A stretch of DNA of 64,000 nucleotides from Romboutsia sedimentorum (GTDB taxonomy: Bacteria; Bacillota; Clostridia; Peptostreptococcales; Peptostreptococcaceae), in NCBI RefSeq assembly GCF_030131845.1, contig NZ_JASKYM010000001.1, forward strand, positions 806,001 through 870,000. The letters run 5' to 3'. Both the position numbers and the translations under genes were made by a program. The first letter of the stretch is position 1. Each line of letters begins with the position of its first letter. The notes under the pieces are model-generated. The model was not told the origin of the DNA. It worked only from the letters and a program-made list of their open reading frames with translations, and did not search any database. Below are positions 35,014 through 43,831 of the stretch, piece after piece.

Positions 35014-35079
35014 TTATTTTTGTATTAAACACATTTCTTCTCCTTCGCAATATAACAATAGTTGGTTTATCATTTCCAT
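35014..35079 (-). CDS. Possible 21-residue ORF downstream of the microprotein gene
   Basis: ATG at 35079 to TAA at 35014, encoding MEMINQLLLYCEGEEMCLIQK-like 21 residues. No good ribosome site precedes it, so it may simply be 3' untranslated RNA. It sits between the microprotein gene and its terminator. Confidence 0.15.
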   Translation of the reverse strand: MEMINQLLLYCEGEEMCLIQK

Positions 35080-35113
35080 ATTTTAGATGAATACATTCTT
35101 TTTACTTATTCAT

Positions 35114-35197
35114 TTACTCTGTATCATAATCTGGTGTGTAATCATATTCTATTTCATTTTGATAATCAAGGTATAATAAATCTAAATTGTTTTCCAT
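35114..35197 (-). CDS. 27-residue acidic Tyr/Asp-rich microprotein
   Basis: A short gene starting at the ATG at 35197 with a near-perfect ribosome site (TTAGGAGGAACTATATATG) and ending at TAA 35116-35114. The product starts MENNLDLLYLDYQNE and ends YTPDYDTE; it has 5 Tyr, 5 Asp, 5 Glu and no Lys or Arg, so it is strongly acidic. It is not recognised. The gene has its own terminator (34971-35006). Position next to cotJABC suggests, but does not show, a sporulation role. Confidence 0.65.
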   Translation of the reverse strand: MENNLDLLYLDYQNEIEYDYTPDYDTE

Positions 35198-35373
35198 ATA
35201 TAGTTCCTCCTAATTTTTTGTTATATTAAATATGATTTTTTTATTTTCTAACTTTCATATTTAATTTAATATATGCAAGTTGTTTATATAAATTACCAAT
35301 TATTACAAAATTGTTTTTTTTATTTTTAAACTTTCAAAAAAAGAAAATTTTCCTACAACGCAGGCAGACCCTA

Positions 35374-35781
35374 TTAAACGTTAGATAAAACCCTTATTTT
35401 TATCTCCTCATTTAAACAACTAAATCTTGATATGTTTTCTATATCATTGACTAAAAATGCTTGCAAGCATTCATTTAGTATTTTTAGAGAGCTATATTCA
35501 GTCTTTTCATTAAAATAACAGTCTAAACTTCTTATATATTTTAGGTAGCATTTATTAATTCTAACCTCTACATATAATGAATCTGTTCTTATCCTAGATA
35601 ATTGAAATAATTCTTTTAATCTCATATATGCACACTGAGAATCTTTACTAATATGCATATTGCTTAATCTTTCATCTAAGGCTTCTTCAATACTTATTAG
35701 TGCAAATCTGTTAACAAATAAATCTATATAATAATCACTTCTAGTATACTTAAATTGATAAAAATCAGTTATTACGCTCAT
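35374..35781 (-). CDS. Uncharacterised 135-residue protein
   Basis: Not recognised. The sequence is mostly helical, with a run of alternating charged and hydrophobic residues (SIEEALDERLSNMHISKDSQ; CYLKYIRSLDCYF) and no membrane segment or metal motif. ATG behind AGGAGTGCTGTC. It is between the acidic microprotein and a divergent orphan gene in the sporulation-associated patch, but no function can be assigned. The coding frame has typical codon use for the region. Confidence 0.6.
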   Translation of the reverse strand: MSVITDFYQFKYTRSDYYIDLFVNRFALISIEEALDERLSNMHISKDSQCAYMRLKELFQLSRIRTDSLYVEVRINKCYLKYIRSLDCYFNEKTEYSSLKILNECLQAFLVNDIENISRFSCLNEEIKIRVLSNV

Positions 35782-36030
35782 GACAGCACTCCTTATATTT
35801 CATATCTGATTTTTGTTTCTATATATATTATTTTCAATAGTAGGTGTTATTTATACATAAATTTATATTTAAATTTTATTATGTAGCTAGCATAAGTTTA
35901 ACATCGCTTGTCTACTACTTTAGAAGGAATATATACATATAATATAGAATATAGATTCATACCAAATATATAATTTAAAAGTAAAGTTATTATAATTTTA
36001 CTAACCAATTTAATATTTTAGGAGGAAAAC

Positions 36031-36663
36031 ATGAATTTATTGCCTATACCTTGGATGAAACAAAAACTAGAAGTTATTTATGAGAAAAACTTATATGGTA
36101 ATTTATACTTGATGTATAATGACCTTAATTTTAAAAATTTTACCGATACTTCAACTACAATTTTACTTGATTTATTAGATAACTATAATATTAATCCATG
36201 CCAAAATAATACTTTGTACTTATATCTTCCTATCGAAATGGATCCTTTTATTAAAAATCTAATACTTTCTTTTAAATCATTGTTTAAGGAAAATATATAT
36301 ATTATATTAGGAGGATACCTAAAAAATAATACTAGCCCTAATGAGTTAGATCATATAGCTGATTTATACATACAATTTCCTGAACTTAATGGATTGATTG
36401 ATTTTGCATATATAATAGATGACTCTAAGTGCTATGAAATTTTCACATCTTTATGTGATACTCAAAGAATTTGTATAAATCCAGCTACATCTTGTACTAT
36501 ATCTGGGCCTACATTAAATTATCATATAAAAAGCCCTAACCCTAATGATATAGATCACATTTCATTTATAAATTTAATGGATGATATTACAGCAAACAAC
36601 TATTTTGATACATATTTAAAGGGTTTGACTAATAATAACAATAACTTTAACTATAATTTATAG
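36031..36663 (+). CDS. Uncharacterised 210-residue protein
   Basis: Not recognised. Begins MNLLPIPWMKQKLEVIYEKN; the middle alternates hydrophobic beta-strand-like segments (TLYLYLPIEMDPF, NIYIILGGYL) with helices, suggesting an alpha/beta fold, and the tail is Asn-rich (NNNNNF). No signal peptide. A possible sigma-E-type -10 (CATACCAA) lies upstream near 35960. ATG behind AGGAGG; terminated at 36660-36689. A sporulation role is a guess from position. Confidence 0.55.
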   Translation: MNLLPIPWMKQKLEVIYEKNLYGNLYLMYNDLNFKNFTDTSTTILLDLLDNYNINPCQNNTLYLYLPIEMDPFIKNLILSFKSLFKENIYIILGGYLKNNTSPNELDHIADLYIQFPELNGLIDFAYIIDDSKCYEIFTSLCDTQRICINPATSCTISGPTLNYHIKSPNPNDIDHISFINLMDDITANNYFDTYLKGLTNNNNNFNYNL

Positions 36664-36689
36664 ACTTCCTTGCAGTCTATTCTTTTTTT
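36660..36689 (+). terminator. Terminator of the 210-residue orphan
   Basis: ATAGACT and AGTCTAT stem with a T run on the plus strand, directly after the stop codon. Confidence 0.75.
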
Positions 36690-36748
36690 GTGATAATATA
36701 TTTAAGGTTACAACTAAATATTTAAGCACTTTGAAAGGGGGGCTCTTT

Positions 36749-38947
36749 ATGAAACTTATATTAGCCGAAAAGCCATCAGTTGCTAAAACTATAGCATCAT
36801 TTTTAGGTGCTAAAACTAGAGGCGATGGATATTTTGAAGGCAATGGATATATAATCACCTATGCAGTCGGTCATTTAGTTGGTTTATACGATATGAAAGA
36901 CTACGATAAGGATAGATATTCAGGTTCTTGGAGAATGGACAATTTTCCTTTTATACCTACTGATAAATTTAAATTTAAAGTAGATAGCTCTAAGAAAAAA
37001 CAATTTGATATAGTTAAAAATCTTTTACATAGAGATGACATTGAATATATTATAAATGCTACTGATAATGATAGAGAAGGAGAATTAATTTCCTTCCTTA
37101 TATTTTTATTAGCTAAAAATAAAAAACCAGTAAAGAGAATTTTAGTTAATGAGTGGACTCCAGAGGATATTACAAGAGGTATTAATAATTTAAAAGATGA
37201 CTCTGAAATGAGAAACTTACAGGCTGCAGGATATACAAGGCTTATAACTGACTGGCTTATTGGAATAAATTTCACTTCTGCCGCCACACTAAAATATGGC
37301 AATGGTAAACTACTTAACATAGGTCGTGTAATTTTACCCACTGTAAAATTAGTTTATGATAGAGATATGGAAATTTTAAATTTTGTACCTAAAACTTATT
37401 ACGAAATCGAAGGTAATTTTAAATGTGCTAACGGAGTATATAAAGGAAAGTATACAAAAGGAAAAGAAAGTAAATTTGATACTATAGAAGAAGTTGAGAA
37501 AGTAATAAATACTATAACTTCTAATACAGGTAAAGTATTAGACAAAAAAGTTAGTATGTCAAAAGAATACGCACCAAAGCTTTTTAGTTTAACTTCATTA
37601 CAAGGATATATAACTTCTAAATACTCAAATTTCACTTCAGATAAGGTTTTAAACGTGTGTCAATCCCTTTATGAAGGAAAAGGTAGAGGTGGTTGTATAA
37701 CATATCCTAGAACAGATTCTATTTATTTAGAAGAAAGTTTAACTTCAAAAGTATCTCAAACTTTAGATAAATTAAAATTAGGACTACCTTATGAAAATAT
37801 GATTAAATTCGCTAAAACTAAAAGAGTATTTGATTCATCTAAAGTAGATAGCCATAGTGCTATTATCCCAACTTATATTATTCCTAATAATTTAAGTAGC
37901 GATGAGCTTATAGTTTACAATGCTATAAAGGATAGATTTATAGCTAACTTTATGCCACCTGCAGAATATGAAAATACAGAAATTAAAACAGATGTTGATG
38001 GTCATATTTTCTTGACTAAAGGTAAAGTACTTAAATCTAGGGGTTATCTTGAAGTCTATAAAAAAGAAGAAAAAGACGATTTATTGCCTATGGTTAATAA
38101 CAATGATATTGTAGATGTTTTAGATATAAAGCCTTTAACAAAACAAACTACGCCTCCAAAACCATATACAGAGGATACGTTGCTTAAGGCTATGAAAAAT
38201 TGTGGTAAAAATGTTTCAGATGATGATATTGCTGTTTTATCAGGGTACTCTATAGGTACTTCTGCTACTCGTGCTGATGTATTAAAAAAAATAATGCAAG
38301 TTGGTTATGTTGGTAAAAAAGGTAAATCATACTTTATATCTGATTTAGGAAAAAATCTAGTTGAAGTTTTTCCTGTAAAAGACTTATTTGACGTTGACTA
38401 CACAGGTAAACTAGAAAAAAGTTTAAGTGATATTCAAAAAGGTACTTTTACTAGAAAGGAATACTTAACTAATATAATGAATTTTATTTATGAAAATGTT
38501 CATTTAATAAAAAGAGATTTACCTAAAAATATTAGCACAGAAAATTACATATATAATCCTAAAACTAAAAAATATACTAAAGAAGGTTGTAAAGGTAACA
38601 ATAAGTCATCTTCATCTAAATCTACTTCAAATAATAATAATGAATCTAATTCTAAAAATGAAGTCCTTGGTAAATGCCCTGTCTGTCAAGGTGATGTTGT
38701 TGAAATAGAAAAAGGATATATTTGTAATAATTATAAAGAGTGTAAATTTGGAATTTGGAAAAACGATAAATTTTTAGAATATTATAAGAAAAAACCTAAT
38801 AAAACTATGGTTAAAGGCATACTAAAAAATGGACAAAGTAAAGTTAAGTCCTTAACTTCAAAACAAGGAAATAAATTTGATGCCATCTTAAAATATCATA
38901 AAAAAGAAAATGGTTATTTCGGATGGGATATCGAGATAGAAAAATAA
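36749..38947 (+). CDS. topB: DNA topoisomerase III (type IA)
   Basis: 732 residues from the ATG at 36749 (MKLILAEKPSVAKT) behind GAAAGGGGGG; an upstream TTG is unlikely. Toprim domain first (LAEKPSVAKTIASFLGAK; ATDNDREGE), catalytic Tyr319 in CITYPRTDS, and a Ser/Asn-rich linker (about 620-640) before a C-terminal zinc-ribbon-like CPVCQGDVVEIEKGYICNN. It relaxes and decatenates DNA through a single-strand break. The low-complexity linker is unusual in sequence but common in clostridial versions. Monocistronic. Confidence 0.93.
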   Translation: MKLILAEKPSVAKTIASFLGAKTRGDGYFEGNGYIITYAVGHLVGLYDMKDYDKDRYSGSWRMDNFPFIPTDKFKFKVDSSKKKQFDIVKNLLHRDDIEYIINATDNDREGELISFLIFLLAKNKKPVKRILVNEWTPEDITRGINNLKDDSEMRNLQAAGYTRLITDWLIGINFTSAATLKYGNGKLLNIGRVILPTVKLVYDRDMEILNFVPKTYYEIEGNFKCANGVYKGKYTKGKESKFDTIEEVEKVINTITSNTGKVLDKKVSMSKEYAPKLFSLTSLQGYITSKYSNFTSDKVLNVCQSLYEGKGRGGCITYPRTDSIYLEESLTSKVSQTLDKLKLGLPYENMIKFAKTKRVFDSSKVDSHSAIIPTYIIPNNLSSDELIVYNAIKDRFIANFMPPAEYENTEIKTDVDGHIFLTKGKVLKSRGYLEVYKKEEKDDLLPMVNNNDIVDVLDIKPLTKQTTPPKPYTEDTLLKAMKNCGKNVSDDDIAVLSGYSIGTSATRADVLKKIMQVGYVGKKGKSYFISDLGKNLVEVFPVKDLFDVDYTGKLEKSLSDIQKGTFTRKEYLTNIMNFIYENVHLIKRDLPKNISTENYIYNPKTKKYTKEGCKGNNKSSSSKSTSNNNNESNSKNEVLGKCPVCQGDVVEIEKGYICNNYKECKFGIWKNDKFLEYYKKKPNKTMVKGILKNGQSKVKSLTSKQGNKFDAILKYHKKENGYFGWDIEIEK

Positions 38948-38966
38948 TTTCAAATGTATATAAATT

Positions 38967-39000
38967 AAAAGGTTGCTTAAATTAGCAACCTTTATTCTTT
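38967..39000. terminator. Bidirectional terminator
   Basis: AAAGGTTGCT and AGCAACCTTT stem between the convergent topB and zinc-ribbon genes. Confidence 0.75.
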
Positions 39001-39240
39001 TTCATTTAATGTTTCATCTATTTTACATCTTGCCATTTTTATAAAATCTGAAAAATTATAATTTTTAAGTTTACATCCGCACTTAGGACAATATTCCAAC
39101 TTCTTAGATATTAGTGCCCTACAGCTAGGTTCTGGACATCTTGTTTTTTGGTTTACTTCAGATACTTTAAGCCCACATCTTGGACATATAGTTCCTGGTC
39201 TTGACGATACATCTTTTCCACATCTCGGACATTTTGTCAT
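38992..39240 (-). CDS. Small zinc-ribbon protein
   Basis: 82 residues with repeated CPRCG/CPKCG units: CPRCGKDVSS, ICPRCGLKV, RCPEPSCRALI and YCPKCGCKL, forming two zinc ribbons in tandem. Such proteins are small nucleic-acid or protein adaptors; function unknown. The start is probably the ATG at 39240 with GGTGGGG upstream. Convergent with topB. Confidence 0.8.
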   Translation of the reverse strand: MTKCPRCGKDVSSRPGTICPRCGLKVSEVNQKTRCPEPSCRALISKKLEYCPKCGCKLKNYNFSDFIKMARCKIDETLNEKE

Positions 39241-39318
39241 ATTGCTCACCCCACCTTAGTTTTAAAATATCAATATATGTTATGATAAAGCTTCTATAGA
39301 TGTGATTGTAAAAATCAT

Positions 39319-39360
39319 AAAAACCCCCTTAATAACTTTTTAGCTACTTAAGGAGGTTTC
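39319..39360 (-). terminator. Terminator of the ppdK operon
   Basis: On the minus strand AAACCTCCTTAA and TTAAGGGGGTTTTT with a T run, 21 bp after the ppdK stop. Confidence 0.8.
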
Positions 39361-39380
39361 TATTTTATACTAACTTTATA

Positions 39381-42008
39381 TTATCTAGGATTTTTTATAA
39401 ACGCTTGTGCTGCTGCAAGTCTTGCTATTGGAACTCTAAATGGTGAACATGAAACATAATTAAGTCCTAAATTGTAGAAAAATTCTATTGAAGATGGTTC
39501 TCCACCATGCTCTCCACATATTCCTAATTTTATATTAGGCTTACTAGATCTTCCTAATTGAACACCCATTTTCACTAATTTACCTACACCCTTTTGGTCT
39601 AGTACTTCAAATGGATCTTTTTCTAGTAACTCTTTATTCACATACTCTCCTAAGAACTTCCCTGCATCATCTCTTGAATAACCAAAAGTCATCTGAGTTA
39701 AGTCATTAGTACCAAAGCTAAAGAAATCAGCTTCTTGTGCTATCTCATCAGCGCTTAGACATGCTCTAGGTATTTCTATCATAGTTCCTATTGTATAAGG
39801 TATATTAACACCCTCAGCAGCTATTATATTATCTACTGTTTCTTTTATCATATCTTTTATAACTTTTAATTCTTTTACTTCTCCAACTAATGGTATCATT
39901 ATTTCAGGAGTAACTTTAATTCCCTCTTTGCTCGCTTCTATAGCACCTTGTATTATAGCCTTAGCTTGCATTTCATATATTTCAGGGAAAGTTATTGCAA
40001 GTCTACATCCTCTATGTCCTAACATAGGATTAAATTCGTCTAAATCAATTATTCTTCTTTTTATTTCACTTACTTGTAATCCCATAACTTTTGCAAGATG
40101 ATTTATAGATTCATCATCATGAGGTAAGAATTCATGTAGAGGTGGATCTAATAATCTTATATTTACCGGTTTTCCATCCATAACTTTAAACATCGCTACA
40201 AAGTCTTCTCTTTGCATTGGTAATAGCTTTTCTAATGCTACTAATCTTTGTTCTAAAGTGTTAGATAATATCATCTCTCTTACTGCTGGTATTCTATCTT
40301 CGTCAAAGAACATATGCTCAGTTCTACATAATCCTATTCCTTGTGCTCCAAATTTTATTGCCATAGCTGCATCTCTTGGGTTATCAGCATTAGATCTTAC
40401 TATTATATCTTTGTACTTATCTACCCAGTTCATTAGTTTTTCAAAGCTACCAGTAAGTGCTACATCAGTCTTTTTGACACTACCTATATAAACACATCCA
40501 CTAGAACCGTCTAATGATATATACTCGCCTTCTTTTATAACAAAGTCATCACTTCTAATTTCTTTATTGTATTCATCTACTTTTATTTGTGAGCATCCTG
40601 CAACACAGCATTTCCCCATACCACGAGCTACAACAGCTGCATGAGATGTCATACCACCTCTAGCTGTAAGTATTCCTTGTGCACAAACCATACCTTCTAT
40701 GTCCTCTGGAGATGTTTCAAGTCTTACAAGTATTGCTTCTTCTCCTCTACCTTTAGCTTCTACAACATCTTGTGCATTAAAGTATACTTTACCACTTCCA
40801 GCACCTGGCGAAGCTGGTAATCCCTTAGCTATAACTGTAGCATTTTTTAATGCCTTACTTTCAAAGCTTGGATGTAATAATTGGTCTAATTGTTTAGGCT
40901 CAATTCTCATTATAGCTTCTTTTTCATCTATTATATTATCATTTACTAAATCTACCGCTATATTTATAGCAGCTGTAGTTGTTCTTTTTCCATTTCTAGT
41001 TTGTAATATATATAATTGTTCTCTTTCTATAGTAAACTCTATATCTTGCATATCTTTGTAATGATTTTCAAGAATAGAAGTAATTTTCACAAATTCATCG
41101 TATGCTTTTGGCATAACATTTTTAAGTGAAGATATATCTTGTGGAGTTCTTATTCCTGCAACTACATCTTCTCCTTGAGCATTAATTAAAAATTCACCAA
41201 ATAGTTTGTTTTCACCTGTAGATGGATTTCTAGTAAATGCTACTCCTGTACCACTACTTTCTCCCATATTTCCAAATACCATTGACTGAATATTTACTGC
41301 TGTTCCTAAATTGTGAGGTATATCATTTAATTTACGGTATACAGCTGCACGAGGGTTATTCCATGACTTAAATACTGCTTCTATCGCAAGCATTAATTGG
41401 TCTTTTGGTTCTTGTGGGAAATCTTGTTTTATTTCTTTTTTATATATAGCTTTATACTTTGTTACTATTTCTTTTAAATCTTCACTGTTTAAATCTGTAT
41501 CAATTTTGTATCCTTTGCTCTCTTTTGCATCATCTAATACATTTTCAAATTTATATTTAGGTATTCCCATAGCTACATCAGAAAACATTTGTATAAATCT
41601 TCTATAACTATCATATGCAAACCTCTCATTTTGAGTAGCATTTGCTAAAGCTAGCACACTGCTATCATTAAGTCCTAAGTTAAGTATAGTATCCATCATA
41701 CCTGGCATTGAAAATACTGCACCTGAACGAACTGATAGTAAAAGTGGGTTTTTACTACATCCTAATTTTTTATTTAAATTTTCTTCTAAGCTTTTTAAGT
41801 AATTTTCTATTTCTTTTATTATTTCATCTCTTATTAATTCACTATTATCATAATAGTCATTACATGCACTTGTACTAATTGTAAATCCAGGAGGGACAGG
41901 TAATCCTATTTTTGTCATTTCTGCTAAATTGGCACCCTTACCTCCAAGTAAAGATTTCATATCTTTATTACCTTCATTAAAACCATAAACATATTTAGCT
42001 TCCATCAT
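39381..42008 (-). CDS. ppdK: Pyruvate, phosphate dikinase
   Basis: 875 residues, full length. The phosphohistidine is His456 in GGMTSHAAVVARGMG and the acid/base Cys831 is in LGICGEHGGEP, both at positions known for the clostridial enzyme. N-terminal ATP-grasp domain (KGANLAEMTKIGLPVPPGF; GMMDTILNLGLN) and C-terminal pyruvate domain (FFSFGTNDLTQMTFGYSRDD) are intact. It interconverts pyruvate + ATP + Pi and PEP + AMP + PPi. Located after its regulator gene, so probably co-transcribed from the ccpN promoter. Confidence 0.96.
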   Translation of the reverse strand: MMEAKYVYGFNEGNKDMKSLLGGKGANLAEMTKIGLPVPPGFTISTSACNDYYDNSELIRDEIIKEIENYLKSLEENLNKKLGCSKNPLLLSVRSGAVFSMPGMMDTILNLGLNDSSVLALANATQNERFAYDSYRRFIQMFSDVAMGIPKYKFENVLDDAKESKGYKIDTDLNSEDLKEIVTKYKAIYKKEIKQDFPQEPKDQLMLAIEAVFKSWNNPRAAVYRKLNDIPHNLGTAVNIQSMVFGNMGESSGTGVAFTRNPSTGENKLFGEFLINAQGEDVVAGIRTPQDISSLKNVMPKAYDEFVKITSILENHYKDMQDIEFTIEREQLYILQTRNGKRTTTAAINIAVDLVNDNIIDEKEAIMRIEPKQLDQLLHPSFESKALKNATVIAKGLPASPGAGSGKVYFNAQDVVEAKGRGEEAILVRLETSPEDIEGMVCAQGILTARGGMTSHAAVVARGMGKCCVAGCSQIKVDEYNKEIRSDDFVIKEGEYISLDGSSGCVYIGSVKKTDVALTGSFEKLMNWVDKYKDIIVRSNADNPRDAAMAIKFGAQGIGLCRTEHMFFDEDRIPAVREMILSNTLEQRLVALEKLLPMQREDFVAMFKVMDGKPVNIRLLDPPLHEFLPHDDESINHLAKVMGLQVSEIKRRIIDLDEFNPMLGHRGCRLAITFPEIYEMQAKAIIQGAIEASKEGIKVTPEIMIPLVGEVKELKVIKDMIKETVDNIIAAEGVNIPYTIGTMIEIPRACLSADEIAQEADFFSFGTNDLTQMTFGYSRDDAGKFLGEYVNKELLEKDPFEVLDQKGVGKLVKMGVQLGRSSKPNIKLGICGEHGGEPSSIEFFYNLGLNYVSCSPFRVPIARLAAAQAFIKNPR

Positions 42009-42040
42009 TTAAAACCCCCATTAATTTATTTTAGCGAATT

Positions 42041-42877
42041 TTATTTATCGCCATCTTTGTATACTTTTAACCCATTTTCTTTCATAATGTCAAGAATTAT
42101 ACCTGCAGTTTCTTCTATTGCCTTGCTAGATACGTCTATTACTGGACATCCAACCTTTTTCATGATAGTTTCTGAGTAATCTAATTCTTGAAGTATTCTT
42201 TCTAAATTAGCGTAACTTGCATTGCTCGATAACCCCAGTGCTTTAAGTCTTTCTTGTCTTATTTTATTAAGCTTCTCTGGAGTATTGGTAAGACCCATAA
42301 TTTTTTTAGGATTTATTTCAAATACCTCTTTAGGTATAGGTATTTCTGGTACTAATGGTACATTAGCTACTTTAATATTTTTATTTGCTAAGTACATACT
42401 TAAAGGAGTTTTAGAAGTTCTTGATATCCCTAATAAAACTATATCCGATTTTAATATACCTCTTGGATCTTTTCCATCATCGTATTTTACAGCAAATTCT
42501 ATTGCTTCAACTCTTTTAAAGTAACTTTCATCTAACTTTCTTATTATTCCAGGCTCTCTTCTCGGCTTTATATTTGTCTTCTTTGCGATTTCTCTTAAAA
42601 GTGGTGTCATTAAATCTATGTGACTTAGCCCTTCCTCTTCACAGAATTTTTTAGTTGTATTCAATAATATTTTATCAACTAAAGTGTAAACTATTATTGC
42701 ACCTTCGCTTTTTCCACTGTGTAGTATGTCTAGTAAAAATTTTGATTCTACAACATACGGAAATCTTCTTATTTCATAATTATCACTCATGCTAAATTGA
42801 GATATAGCCGCTTTTGTGACTTGTTGAGCTGTTTCACCTACTGAATCTGATATTACATATATAATTAAATTTTCCAT
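42041..42877 (-). CDS. PPDK regulatory protein (bifunctional kinase/phosphotransferase, DUF299)
   Basis: 278 residues. Begins IIYVISDSVGETAQQVTKAA and contains the P-loop LLGISRTSKTPLSMYLA, hallmark of the PSRP/DUF299 family. It phosphorylates and dephosphorylates a Thr next to the catalytic His of PPDK using ADP and Pi. Directly upstream of ppdK, it is the expected partner. ATG behind AAGGAGGA, 10 bp after the ccpN-like gene. Confidence 0.95.
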   Translation of the reverse strand: MENLIIYVISDSVGETAQQVTKAAISQFSMSDNYEIRRFPYVVESKFLLDILHSGKSEGAIIVYTLVDKILLNTTKKFCEEEGLSHIDLMTPLLREIAKKTNIKPRREPGIIRKLDESYFKRVEAIEFAVKYDDGKDPRGILKSDIVLLGISRTSKTPLSMYLANKNIKVANVPLVPEIPIPKEVFEINPKKIMGLTNTPEKLNKIRQERLKALGLSSNASYANLERILQELDYSETIMKKVGCPVIDVSSKAIEETAGIILDIMKENGLKVYKDGDK

Positions 42878-42887
42878 ATATTCCTCC

Positions 42888-43526
42888 TTAATTGCCAGCT
42901 AACTCTAAAAATAACTTAGTTATATTAGTTTTAGACATCCTACCCATAACTTTTATTTGATTTTTATCATGTTCATCGTATTCAATTACAGGTATAGAAT
43001 CAACTTCATGGTCTATTATTTTCTTAGCTGCCAATATAATATCATCATCTTTGTTAATAGTTACTATATTTGGCATTCTAGTCATTATCATTCCTATAGG
43101 CATTTTGTTTATATCACTTCCGCCTACAGTAGCTTTTAATAAGTCTTTTCTAGAAACAATTCCACATAAATTTTCTTTATCGTCTATAATAAATATACTT
43201 CCTACATCAGATAAAAACATAGTAACTATAACTTCATATATACTCAGATCTTTTTTTACGAGTATAGGCATGCTCATTATATCCTTGACTTTTTTATCTT
43301 TTATTTTATTGCTAATTAAGTTAATTTCACTAACTCCAGAGTAAAAATATCCAACTTTAGGTCTTGCATCTAATATGCCTGTCATCGTTAATATGGCTAA
43401 ATCAGATCTTAATGTAGCACGAGTTACATTTAAATTAAAAGCAATATTTTCACTTGTTATAGGTTCATTAGCTTTTACTATTTCAATTATTTTTAATTGT
43501 CTTTGATTAAGTTGAATAATACTCAC
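42888..43526 (-). CDS. ccpN: CcpN-like transcriptional regulator (HTH + CBS pair)
   Basis: 212 residues. The N-terminus is a DeoR/winged HTH (LNQRQLKIIEIVKANEPITSENIAFNLNVTRATLRSDLAIL), followed by two CBS domains (MSMPILVKKDLSIYEV...; MIMTRMPNIVTINKDDD). CcpN in Bacilli senses ATP/ADP and represses gluconeogenic genes; the CBS pair suggests adenine nucleotide sensing here too. The start is probably a GTG at 43526, though the ribosome-site spacing is short and the true start may differ. Promoter and operator-like palindrome are at 43575-43607. Confidence 0.88.
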   Translation of the reverse strand: MSIIQLNQRQLKIIEIVKANEPITSENIAFNLNVTRATLRSDLAILTMTGILDARPKVGYFYSGVSEINLISNKIKDKKVKDIMSMPILVKKDLSIYEVIVTMFLSDVGSIFIIDDKENLCGIVSRKDLLKATVGGSDINKMPIGMIMTRMPNIVTINKDDDIILAAKKIIDHEVDSIPVIEYDEHDKNQIKVMGRMSKTNITKLFLELAGN

Positions 43527-43574
43527 CTTCCTTCATTTATGCCATACTTTTTAAACTTTTATCTTATATAGTAT

Positions 43575-43604
43575 ATTATACATACATATATATGTGTTTG
43601 TAAA
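43575..43604 (-). promoter_or_regulatory. Promoter of the ccpN-PPDK operon
   Basis: TTTACA, 18 bp, TATAAT on the minus strand. The -35 box lies within the palindrome described next. Confidence 0.6.
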
Positions 43605-43607
43605 CAC
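43594..43607. promoter_or_regulatory. Operator-like palindrome overlapping the -35 of the ccpN promoter
   Basis: GTGTTTGTAAACAC, a near-perfect 14-bp inverted repeat covering the -35 box. A regulator bound here would block RNA polymerase. Autoregulation by the HTH-CBS protein is a reasonable inference. Confidence 0.45.
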
Positions 43608-43792
43608 TTTTGTTATATATGTGCTACACTTTTTATTTCAATTGTATACTATATATATATTTAATATACATTAATGGGGGTTATATATTAAATAATGTAG
43701 CTAAATTGTTTATACTAAACTCTATTATAATATAATATTGCCTTACATAACTATTTTTAAATTAATTTTCACATAAAATTCAAAAAAGAATA

Positions 43793-43826
43793 ATGGGGCT
43801 AAAGGTTAACACCCTTTTAGCCCCAT
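43793..43826 (-). terminator. Terminator of glyQS
   Basis: ATGGGGCTAAA and TTTAGCCCCAT stem just after the glyS stop, followed on the minus strand by a T-rich tract. Confidence 0.85.
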
Positions 43827-43831
43827 ACATA

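Larger units (their letters stand above)
43527..43831. other. Intergenic region between ccpN and glyS
   Basis: About 300 bp containing the ccpN promoter and operator-like palindrome on the left and the glyS terminator on the right. The middle is AT-rich (many TATA/ATAT runs) and I see no further ORF. Confidence 0.6.
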
